DNA of 5,430 bases from contig JAGVHJ010000466.1 in NCBI GenBank assembly GCA_020056645.1, positions 1-5,430 on the forward strand, written 5' to 3'. This document shows positions 1-5,430 of the stretch, in pieces. Within the stretch, counting starts at the first letter, position 1. Every line of letters starts with the position of its first letter. Made by a program: the position numbers and the translations under genes. Origin of the DNA: Desulfobacterales bacterium. GTDB lineage: Bacteria; Desulfobacterota; Desulfobacteria; Desulfobacterales; JAHIVH01. A model generated the notes under the pieces. It was given only the letters and a program-made list of their open reading frames with translations, did no database searches and was not told the origin of the DNA.

Positions 1-60
1 AAATAGGGAACGAACAAAACGGGCTTTTCACCATCTTGATGAATCGCTGCTGAATAGTTA
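1..60. mobile_element. Right-end fragment of MITE-like repeat, copy 1 (cut by window edge)
   Basis: These 60 bases match 3061-3120 at 59 of 60 positions; the only difference is C at 45 versus A at 3105. Similarity stops abruptly after base 60, which is also where the terminal inverted repeat of the full copy ends (CTGAATAGTTA, here 50-60). Only the right end is present; the remaining roughly 174 bases would lie upstream of the window. The end sits 54 bases before the ALDH start codon, so the element may contribute to that gene's 5' leader. Mobility is inferred from the copy structure; no transposase is seen. Confidence 0.8.
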
Positions 61-114
61 CCTTTAAATCGGGTGCGGCTTTCAACACCCTTCACTTCAA
101 TACAGGAGAGAAAT

Positions 115-1563
115 ATGCAAAAAAACGATCAACCCCATCCTCCACATTGCGCGGCCATGGAGAGTGATATCGACCGGATCGTAAAGGTCCAGAAAAAGGC
201 ATTTTTATCCCATGGTTCACCCAGCGCCCAAGAAAGGATCAATCTTCTGAAACGATTGCGGCAAGCGATTCTTTTGAACAGAGAGCCTCTCATGGAGGCC
301 ATCGACCGCGATTTCGGCCACCGGTCCAAGGATGAATCGTTTTACGCCGAAATTTTCTCAAGCCTTCAGACCCTTCATCACACGGCGAAAAATGTGAAAA
401 AATGGATGCGGCCCTCCTGGCGCATGCCAGGACTCTATTTCATGCCGGCCCTGGCCAAGGTCCATTACCAGCCATTGGGAGTCGTTGGCGTCATCGTGCC
501 CTGGAACTATCCCCTCTATCTCATGGTCGGTCCTCTGGCCTACGCCCTTGCCGCCGGAAACCGCGTGATCATCCGGATGAGCAAATGCACGCCTTCTCTT
601 GCCGCTCTTCTGAAAAACATATTCCGCGAAACCTTTGACGAGGATCAGGTGGCTCTTTTCACGGGCGATGAGATATCCGGATCGGAATTCACAAAAAAAC
701 CCTGGGATCACCTCCTATTCACCGGATCGACCGACGCGGGCAGAGAGGTCATGCGGGCCGCAGCCGACAACCTGACTCCCGTGACTCTGGAACTGGGCGG
801 CAAATCCCCGGCCATTATCAGCAGAGAGGTTCCCATGAAAGACGCGGCGGAACGGATCGCCTGGGGAAAGATGCTCAATTCAGGCCAAACCTGCGTGGCG
901 CCCGATTATGTCTTGTGCCCCAAAGAGCGAATCGATGAATTCACCGGTTCTTTCAGGGAGGCGGTCCAGAAAGCCTATCCAACCCTTAAAAATAATCCCG
1001 ATTTCACAGGCATTGAAAACGATCAGCAATTCAGTCATTTAAACGCGCTTCTGGAAGACGCCAAAGCAAAAGGGGCGACCATCGTCGAGATCAATCCAGC
1101 CAACGAAGATTTCTCGAACATCCGGAAAATGGCCCCCAAATTGATTTTAAACATCTCGGAAGAGATGCTTATCATGCAAAAAGAAATTTTCGGCCCGCTA
1201 TTGCCGGTGATTCCCTACGACTCCCTTGATGAGGCCATCTCTTTCGTGAACAATCGGCCCCGTCCCCTGGCCCTCTACTACTTTGACTATAACCGGGCCA
1301 ATATGGACGCCGTCATACAAAAAAGCTTCTCCGGCGGTGTCGCCATCAACGACACCATGGTGCATGTGGGCCAGGAAAATATGCCCTTTGGCGGCGTCGG
1401 TATGTCGGGAATGGGAAAATATCATGGCCGTGAAGGATTTATCACCTTTTCCAATGCAAAAGGGGTCTTGATCAAACCCCGTTTCAACAGCGGAAAGATC
1501 GTCTATCCGCCCTATGGAACTCGCATTCACGCGCTCATAAAGAAACTGTTTTTACGCCTATAA
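115..1563 (+). CDS. Coniferyl aldehyde dehydrogenase-like NAD(P)-dependent ALDH
   Basis: A 482-residue aldehyde dehydrogenase, full length for the class-3/coniferyl-ALDH branch, which oxidises aldehydes to carboxylic acids with NAD(P)+. Visible motifs: PWNYP at 129-133 with the oxyanion-hole Asn131, FTGS at 202-205, ELGGKSP at 226-232 with general base Glu226, GQTC at 257-260 with nucleophile Cys260, EIFGP at 357-361, and PFGGVGMSGMG from 424. The tail with HVGQENMPFGG, YHGREGF and PPYGTRIHAL resembles coniferyl aldehyde dehydrogenases, but the true substrate could be another aromatic or long-chain aldehyde. ATG 115 is chosen over GTG 73 because AGGAGAG at 104-110 lies just before it. The usual cofactor-motif Glu (K-P/M-S-E) is Lys157 here. 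No signal peptide, so probably cytoplasmic. It is monocistronic and converges on the methyltransferase gene, with no clear terminator between them. Confidence 0.93.
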   Translation: MQKNDQPHPPHCAAMESDIDRIVKVQKKAFLSHGSPSAQERINLLKRLRQAILLNREPLMEAIDRDFGHRSKDESFYAEIFSSLQTLHHTAKNVKKWMRPSWRMPGLYFMPALAKVHYQPLGVVGVIVPWNYPLYLMVGPLAYALAAGNRVIIRMSKCTPSLAALLKNIFRETFDEDQVALFTGDEISGSEFTKKPWDHLLFTGSTDAGREVMRAAADNLTPVTLELGGKSPAIISREVPMKDAAERIAWGKMLNSGQTCVAPDYVLCPKERIDEFTGSFREAVQKAYPTLKNNPDFTGIENDQQFSHLNALLEDAKAKGATIVEINPANEDFSNIRKMAPKLILNISEEMLIMQKEIFGPLLPVIPYDSLDEAISFVNNRPRPLALYYFDYNRANMDAVIQKSFSGGVAINDTMVHVGQENMPFGGVGMSGMGKYHGREGFITFSNAKGVLIKPRFNSGKIVYPPYGTRIHALIKKLFLRL

Positions 1564-1573
1564 TACCTGATTC

Positions 1574-2839
1574 CTAAAACGACTGCTCGTAGGAAAGGAG
1601 GGCCTGGTGGTCGATGACAAAGTTTCCCTCTTCATCTTTTGCGAGGAATCCCAGCCGGTTTAAAAGGCCGATGATCTGCTGATGCCGCTTTTCCATGAGG
1701 ATTTCCGCCTGTCCGGTCAACCCGTATTTGAGGCAGAGATCCTCAACGCCTATTGGGGTCCCTGTGAAGATAACCGGCAGATTTTTTTTGAAATCCTGAA
1801 AATCAATTTGCCTGAAATAGGCCTCCCGGAGCCGCCCCTTGTCCGGCTGTTCCAAGCTCTCCTGAAATCGATTTTTCCGGCTTTCAAGGGTCGGAAAAAT
1901 GATTGAAAAAGGAATGGGAAAAATCCGGGGATAGCGATCCCTGATTCGTGCAAACTCTTTTACAAACCGCGCATAGGAGGGTTCATCCGGAACCGCCGCA
2001 ACAGCGTCCGGATATTTTTTCAACAGATCCAGATATCCGTGGGCTGTTTCGAATTTGGAAAAAGAGATGGCCATAAAGGCGCCTTTAATCAGATCGGCCG
2101 CTGGGTTCAAATGCCCGGCGACGATCCGGTCACCCTCCTTGAAAAACAAGGCGTCCCCGAAGCCGTCGATTCCATGCCCCCGAAGGCCGATGGGAAGCGG
2201 CCTAGGGTACTTCCCATCGGACCGAAAAGGGGTCAGGTCGACCATGGAAAATCCCTTTTTCTCCAGATAGGCCTGAACCTCATGCACCATCTTATGATTT
2301 TCTCGAAAGGGAAGGAACGCCACCTCCGCCTTGATACAGATGATATGGCGGACCAATAGATCTTTTGCTCCCGAGAGAATATCAAACTCAGCCCCTTCCG
2401 CATCAATGGAAAGAAAATCCGGAGGCAGGGTCTCCTGGGGAGTCTTGCCGTCATAGATATCATCGAGAGTGGTCATTTTCAGCCGCACCTTCTCATCGAT
2501 TTGATAGGACTCGGGGTCACAGTCCCAGGCGAAATTCAGAGTGTAACTATAATAGGCGCTCTTTTCAGGTAGGATTTTGGACAGGGAGCTCGCGTACCGG
2601 TCTCCGGTGATGTAAAAATCGGCCTCTCCGGTGACGCCGCCGATGAGCCAGGGAAGCACCACTGTCTTTGACGCTAAATGACGGGTCGAGTGAATGATCG
2701 CCTCAATGCAGCTCTGATCCGCATCATAAAGCACACTCTCCATATCCTTTTCAAAGGCCTCCATCACCGGAAACTCCCGGGTCCCGGCCCTGCCGCCAAT
2801 ATGATGAATCGATAAAAAAGCACCGCTCCTGTTTATCAA
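1574..2839 (-). CDS. FkbM-family SAM-dependent methyltransferase with C-terminal extension
   Basis: A 421-residue protein. The FkbM methyltransferase core spans about residues 8-235: a motif-I-like glycine loop HIGGRAGT at 13-20, an acidic segment LYDAD at 37-41 where SAM ribose binding is expected, then PPDFLSIDAEGAEFDILSGA at 139-158, which matches the family hallmark DFLKIDVEGAE..VLKGA, followed by AEVAF and a GF..VDL block. FkbM enzymes O-methylate sugars or small molecules; the substrate here is unknown. Residues from about 245 to 421 are a mainly helical extension that I do not recognise. The start is uncertain: the frame is closed by TGA at 2842-2840 directly before TTG 2839, which has AGGGGG five bases upstream. 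The next in-frame ATG (2764) would remove motif I. No signal peptide. The MITE-like element lies 47 bases upstream, so the promoter is inside it or in the short gap. Confidence 0.85.
   Translation of the reverse strand: MINRSGAFLSIHHIGGRAGTREFPVMEAFEKDMESVLYDADQSCIEAIIHSTRHLASKTVVLPWLIGGVTGEADFYITGDRYASSLSKILPEKSAYYSYTLNFAWDCDPESYQIDEKVRLKMTTLDDIYDGKTPQETLPPDFLSIDAEGAEFDILSGAKDLLVRHIICIKAEVAFLPFRENHKMVHEVQAYLEKKGFSMVDLTPFRSDGKYPRPLPIGLRGHGIDGFGDALFFKEGDRIVAGHLNPAADLIKGAFMAISFSKFETAHGYLDLLKKYPDAVAAVPDEPSYARFVKEFARIRDRYPRIFPIPFSIIFPTLESRKNRFQESLEQPDKGRLREAYFRQIDFQDFKKNLPVIFTGTPIGVEDLCLKYGLTGQAEILMEKRHQQIIGLLNRLGFLAKDEEGNFVIDHQALLSYEQSF
2187..2220. repeat. Perfect 11-bp inverted repeat inside the methyltransferase gene
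   Basis: CCGATGGGAAG at 2187-2197 is the exact reverse complement of CTTCCCATCGG at 2210-2220, with a 12-base loop. It lies in the codons for the segment DGKYPRPLPIG, around residues 208-218. The arms would form a strong hairpin in mRNA or single-stranded DNA. No T tract follows on either strand, so it is not a standard terminator. It may simply reflect codon choice. Confidence 0.6.
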
Positions 2840-2844
2840 TCATA

Positions 2845-2850
2845 CCCCCT
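2845..2850 (-). promoter_or_regulatory. Candidate ribosome binding site for TTG start of methyltransferase
   Basis: On the minus strand AGGGGG ends five bases before TTG 2839. This is the only purine-rich Shine-Dalgarno-like site at suitable distance from an in-frame start that keeps the SAM-binding loop. It is G-rich rather than the canonical GGAGG. A better AGGAG at 2830-2826 lies inside the frame but has no in-frame start codon at the right distance after it. Confidence 0.45.
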
Positions 2851-2886
2851 TTTCCTGGATCATTTGTTGTATTTGAAAATAATTCG

Positions 2887-3120
2887 TAACTATTCAGTAT
2901 GGCCCTGCTTTAGCCGTAAAAAGGCCCTTTTGTGAAGTGACATTTATTTTTTCTCGGATGAGAGATTCGAAGGCTTTTTTCGCTAAAACTGGCAAACGGT
3001 TTGAGGCCTTTGGGCCTTTGTTTTCGCCAGTTCAGCAAAAAGCCAAGAAGCTCCCGAAAAAAATAGGGAACGAACAAAACGGGCTTTTCACCATCTTGAT
3101 GAATAGCTGCTGAATAGTTA
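2887..3120. mobile_element. Complete MITE-like element, copy 2 (234 bp)
   Basis: The ends are an 11-bp perfect inverted repeat, TAACTATTCAG at 2887-2897 and CTGAATAGTTA at 3110-3120. The last 60 bases recur at the window start with one mismatch, and both copies stop being similar at the same base. The outermost dinucleotide at each end is TA, which fits a TA target duplication as in IS630/Tc1-type or Correia-like miniature elements, although two copies cannot prove it. No transposase is encoded; movement would depend on an enzyme acting in trans. The interior is dominated by a long imperfect hairpin. It sits between the DUF364 gene and the methyltransferase gene, close to the start of the latter. 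Confidence 0.75.
2972..3044. repeat. Long imperfect hairpin in the core of the MITE-like element
   Basis: GGCTTTTT (2972-2979) pairs with AAAAAGCC (3037-3044), GCT (2982-2984) with AGC (3034-3036), AACTGGC (2987-2993) with GCCAGTT (3026-3032), and AGGCC (3004-3008) with GGCCT (3013-3017) around a four-base TTTG loop. Small bulges interrupt the stem. A folded RNA or cruciform is likely if the element is transcribed. Such internal palindromes are common in MITEs; any regulatory role is inference. Confidence 0.65.
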
Positions 3121-3122
3121 GT

Positions 3123-3234
3123 GCCTGAACGAAAACCCTCTTTTTTCCCGATTTCTGTGTCAGGCTCAAATTTTGACCGCAGGAATACATGGCATATTTC
3201 GAGGATCAAAATTTTTTTCCAACGCCGGAGTTGG
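3123..3234. repeat. Cluster of three consecutive inverted repeats beside the MITE-like element
   Basis: Three inverted repeats follow one another: GCCTGA 3123-3128 with TCAGGC 3160-3165; AAATTTTGA 3168-3176 with TCAAAATTT 3206-3214; CCAAC 3219-3223 with GTTGG 3230-3234. The block begins directly outside the element's right end and has no counterpart after copy 1, so it is not part of the same element. It may be a second palindromic repeat family, or the leftover of the 3' region downstream of the DUF364 gene. No clean hairpin plus T tract on the minus strand marks it as a terminator. Together with the element it fills the 2840-3273 gap, in which I see no gene. Confidence 0.5.
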
Positions 3235-3273
3235 GAACATTAACAAAAACGTGAACATCGTGTTACAATAATT

Positions 3274-3996
3274 CTAACTGGAGCAGGGACAATAACGCCG
3301 GTATCTATAAATGGAGGCAGGGCCCGCGACACTGGTGCCGTAGAATACCACCGGTTTTTTTTCCAAAAAGGTTGTGATCGTGTCGTTGACACAGGTGGAG
3401 CCGGTCGCAAGGATAATGTCACCCCAGGAGAGGACCTCCTCGGTTTTTTCAGGTCCTTCGATCACAATCCCAAAGCGGGAGGCTCCGATATGATCCTGAT
3501 CGAGATCGATCACCCGCATGGAAAAAAGAGGCGCGAGGGCTTCGATCATGGCTGGTTGATATCCGGCAAAGGCGATTTTTCGCGCTCCGAAATGGGCTTT
3601 TACAAAACCGGGGAGCTGTTCCGCGCACTTTCGGGGCTCCTTGTCTTTACAGTGAATCGTATTGGGGGCTTTTCCCGAATAACACATGACCGCATTGAAA
3701 CCCGCGATAAAGATCGCCCGCTCAAAATTATTATTAAGATCCAGATGATAAAGATCGAGCAAGGTTCCCTGAAAATTTCCAGGCATATCGGTGAACGCCT
3801 GGCCCTTTTTGCCCCTGAAAACCGCTTCCACCATCACCTCCTTTCCTTTCAAAATGGGAAAGTCGCTCCGGTCCGGTCTTCCAATGGCCTCCTCTGGGGT
3901 GAGAGGACGGGCGGAAACAATGGTTATCTCTTCGTTCATCATTGAGCCGGCCAATCGTTTCAATTCATCTTTAAGGGGGTCGTAATAGCGGGTCAT
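3274..3996 (-). CDS. DUF4213/DUF364 family protein, putative heavy-metal chelation
   Basis: A 240-residue protein of the DUF4213 plus DUF364 (Pfam PF04016) family. The structurally solved Desulfitobacterium hafniense member combines an enolase-N-like fold with a Rossmann-like fold and was proposed to bind heavy metal; biochemical function is unproven. Recognisable blocks are LTPEEAIGRPDRSDFPILKGKE (about 32-53), FRGKKGQAFTDMPGNFQGTL (60-79), HCKDKEPRKC (115-124), GYQPAM (145-150), DLDQDHIG (164-171), ILATGSTCVNDTI (195-207) and FYGTSVAG followed by YCPC (218-238). Six cysteines include a C-x-C near the end. Length and both termini look complete. Start choice is between ATG 3996 and the adjacent GTG 3999; a weak AGAG upstream serves either. 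A sigma-70-like promoter at 4063-4035 supports its own transcription. No metal or cofactor genes are adjacent to define its role. Confidence 0.88.
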   Translation of the reverse strand: MTRYYDPLKDELKRLAGSMMNEEITIVSARPLTPEEAIGRPDRSDFPILKGKEVMVEAVFRGKKGQAFTDMPGNFQGTLLDLYHLDLNNNFERAIFIAGFNAVMCYSGKAPNTIHCKDKEPRKCAEQLPGFVKAHFGARKIAFAGYQPAMIEALAPLFSMRVIDLDQDHIGASRFGIVIEGPEKTEEVLSWGDIILATGSTCVNDTITTFLEKKPVVFYGTSVAGPASIYRYRRYCPCSS

Positions 3997-4034
3997 CACT
4001 TTGATTCTCTTTTACATAAGGAGTTGATATTTGG

Positions 4035-4063
4035 AATAAAGAAAGGAAAAATAGACGCGACAA
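4035..4063 (-). promoter_or_regulatory. Candidate sigma-70 promoter for the DUF364 gene
   Basis: On the minus strand TTGTCG (4063-4058) and TTTATT (4040-4035) are separated by exactly 17 bases; each matches four of six consensus positions. The predicted transcript would start near 4028, giving a leader of about 30 bases before the start codon. The site lies between the hairpin after the porin gene and the DUF364 start, which is the expected place for an independent promoter. Confidence 0.35.
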
Positions 4064-4092
4064 TCGATTTCATACAAACTGCTTTTGATTTA

Positions 4093-4116
4093 CCCGGGAA
4101 TCTTTGGATCCCCGGG
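4093..4116 (-). terminator. GC-rich hairpin after the porin gene, possible terminator
   Basis: CCCGGGAATC (4093-4102) and GATCCCCGGG (4107-4116) form a ten-pair stem with one G-U pair and a four-base loop, 17 bases past the porin stop codon. The stem is strong, but no T tract follows on either strand, so it departs from the classic intrinsic terminator. It may end transcription with help from Rho or protect the porin mRNA 3' end. Confidence 0.5.
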
Positions 4117-4133
4117 CGGAGTTTACTCAGGCA

Positions 4134-5213
4134 TTAGAAATTAATCTGCCATTTTGCGCCTGCGTAATATTTTGAACCTTGGGTTTCACCAGCTGCATCA
4201 TCCATGTAATCGACATAACCGATCTCCGGTACGATGCAGACCTCTTTAACGGGAGTGTATCTGAGCTGGGCATAGACGGCCATGGTGGCATCGGGATCTT
4301 TCGCGGAATCAACATCGTTCTGAACATATCCCACACCGCCTTCCACAGCCAACATGTCGTCAATCTTCGAACCAGCGATCAGCGCGCCGCCGAAGCTGGA
4401 GCTGTCTTCCACATCGCCATCAATTGACAACTCAGCTGTTTTTGCGGCCCCTTCCAATGCGAGACCATAGTTTCCACCGTTCATCGCATAGAAAAGAGTA
4501 CCGTTCACATAAGCGTCATCGATGGTGACCATGCACCGGGCGCCTGCGATTCCCGAATAGATTTCATAATCTTTCTGTTCTGTATCGCCCGTTGCCGTAA
4601 AGCCCACTTTATAGGTGTTGAAACCGCCGAAAAGGGCTGCCTTGACACTGTCCATGGCGATATTGTAAGCAACTTCTATTTTGGGGCTATAGGTATCCAC
4701 ATCAAGCGTTCCATTGGCTGATTTTAACCCAACCGTATCTGTATTGCAGGGTTTGAGGGCGGCGATGGAAAGATCTCCCATGGTGACCCGGATCTGAGGA
4801 GTCCGGCCGGCATAGGGAAGACCGATGGAAAGAAAGAGCGCATCGTCCATATAGGAGACATTGCTGATCATATGGGAATCGATCAGAGAATAGTCTTTAC
4901 CAACCAGAAGGGTGCCCTGTTCGAAATCCCAGGTTCCATAGAGAAGACGGACATCGGCCACATCATTTTTCGTTCCATACTCAAACCGGCCTTTCACATC
5001 ACCGGTAGTCACGTTCGCGCCGACTCTCGCGTTGGTTTGCAGCCATTCATTGAAATCAACATCGTCCTCGCCGGTGACGCTCTTATCCTCATCTTCCATG
5101 GTATAAAAGGTGCTCATCCTTGCGGAACCATACAAACTCATTTCAGCTAAGGCCGAGGTTGTCAATGTACATATACATACAAACAAACCCAACAAAATCA
5201 ATAATCTTTTCAT
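4134..5213 (-). CDS. Outer-membrane beta-barrel porin
   Basis: A 359-residue protein with a classic Sec signal peptide: basic MKR, a hydrophobic core over residues 4-19, and cleavage expected after Ala-Leu-Ala at 23, leaving a mature start at EMSLYGSARMSTFY. The mature chain shows alternating polar and hydrophobic strands, aromatic girdle residues and many Gly/Asp/Asn turns, with the final strand ending in a C-terminal Phe (AGAKWQINF), the usual BAM recognition signal. The N-terminal YGSARMSTF, LQTNARVGA, EYG and LYGTWDFEQGTLLVGKDYS blocks resemble porins of deltaproteobacteria (recognised from memory, not searched). It would form a diffusion channel in the outer membrane; solute preference is unknown. 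ATG 5213 is supported by AGGAGAG at 5224-5218. Three mature-chain cysteines (156, 227, 326) are unusual for a porin. It is followed by a GC-rich hairpin and appears monocistronic. Confidence 0.88.
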   Translation of the reverse strand: MKRLLILLGLFVCICTLTTSALAEMSLYGSARMSTFYTMEDEDKSVTGEDDVDFNEWLQTNARVGANVTTGDVKGRFEYGTKNDVADVRLLYGTWDFEQGTLLVGKDYSLIDSHMISNVSYMDDALFLSIGLPYAGRTPQIRVTMGDLSIAALKPCNTDTVGLKSANGTLDVDTYSPKIEVAYNIAMDSVKAALFGGFNTYKVGFTATGDTEQKDYEIYSGIAGARCMVTIDDAYVNGTLFYAMNGGNYGLALEGAAKTAELSIDGDVEDSSSFGGALIAGSKIDDMLAVEGGVGYVQNDVDSAKDPDATMAVYAQLRYTPVKEVCIVPEIGYVDYMDDAAGETQGSKYYAGAKWQINF

Positions 5214-5430
5214 TTTTCTCTCCTAAATTTAACAACAAGTGGTTTTCAGTTTTTCCGAACAGTTTTCGAGCGACAATTGAAATAGAGAAATGTCTGTGTT
5301 CTTTTTATGCGATAAATTCTCTCAATCACCCCCTTTTCATTGCTAAATATTCGATTTAGACGTAAGTGATTTCTCATACTGCGATTTCAAAATGAATATT
5401 TGTAAAAAGATGCCGTTAAGAATTTTTTAT
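5214..5430. other. AT-rich leader upstream of the porin gene, no gene seen
   Basis: This stretch carries the porin Shine-Dalgarno site (5224-5218, minus strand) and presumably its promoter, but I find no convincing -35/-10 pair with 16-18 base spacing. A small palindrome, CTAAAT 5343-5348 with ATTTAG 5354-5359, could be an operator. Minus-strand GAAAAGGGGGTGATTGA at 5338-5322 closely resembles the sequence at the methyltransferase start. The open frames crossing it have no ribosome binding site and no recognisable protein features. Confidence 0.5.

Noticed and set aside
71..90. GGGTG ... CACCC inverted repeat before the ALDH gene as an operator
   Set aside because: Arms of only five bases with a ten-base loop are expected by chance at this length.
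73..114. Upstream GTG start extending the ALDH by 14 residues
   Set aside because: No Shine-Dalgarno precedes GTG 73, while ATG 115 has AGGAGAG at the proper distance.
1561..1600. Bidirectional terminator between the convergent ALDH and methyltransferase genes
   Set aside because: The gap is only 10 bases, and I found no stem with a T tract on either strand.
2910..3209. 99-codon open frame on the minus strand, considered as a gene
   Set aside because: It starts at a TTG with no ribosome site inside a palindromic block and runs through the mobile element. It is kept as an observation about the element, not called as a protein.
3490..3945. 151-codon plus-strand open frame antisense to the DUF364 gene
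   Set aside because: The opposite strand encodes a recognisable conserved protein; this is a shadow frame.
5120..5359. 79-codon plus-strand open frame over the porin signal peptide and its leader
   Set aside because: It overlaps a well supported gene on the opposite strand, has no ribosome site, and the translation shows no family features.

Overview
The window looks like a piece of a Gram-negative bacterial chromosome, most likely an anaerobic deltaproteobacterium (Desulfobacterota, Desulfobacteraceae-like). That placement is an inference. It rests on an outer-membrane porin of a type I associate with that group, a DUF4213/DUF364 protein typical of anaerobes, and small palindromic dispersed elements between genes. 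No rRNA, tRNA, CRISPR array or intact transposase gene is visible.

Layout. Bases 1-60 are the right-hand end of a dispersed repeat that continues off the window. A coniferyl-aldehyde-dehydrogenase-like ALDH gene (115-1563, +) follows. It converges, with only 10 bases between stop codons, on an FkbM-type methyltransferase gene (1574-2839, -). Upstream of the methyltransferase lies a 434-base gene-free stretch (2840-3273). This holds a complete 234-bp MITE-like element (2887-3120), whose last 60 bases match bases 1-60 at 59 of 60 positions, followed by a cluster of three inverted repeats (3123-3234). Next come a DUF4213/DUF364 putative metal-chelation gene (3274-3996, -) with a plausible sigma-70 promoter, a GC-rich hairpin (4093-4116), and a porin gene (4134-5213, -) with a signal peptide and an AT-rich leader.

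How the genes fit together. They do not form an obvious pathway. Spacing argues against one operon: the ALDH runs opposite to the rest, a hairpin separates the porin from the DUF364 gene, and about 430 bases of repeat material separate DUF364 from the methyltransferase. They read as four independent transcription units.

The most noteworthy structure is the non-coding element. Its boundaries are supported twice: by an 11-bp perfect terminal inverted repeat with TA at both outer ends, and by the point where similarity between the two copies stops. It lies just upstream of both the ALDH and the methyltransferase starts, and its two copies bracket those genes in direct orientation. I found no clear new multi-gene system.
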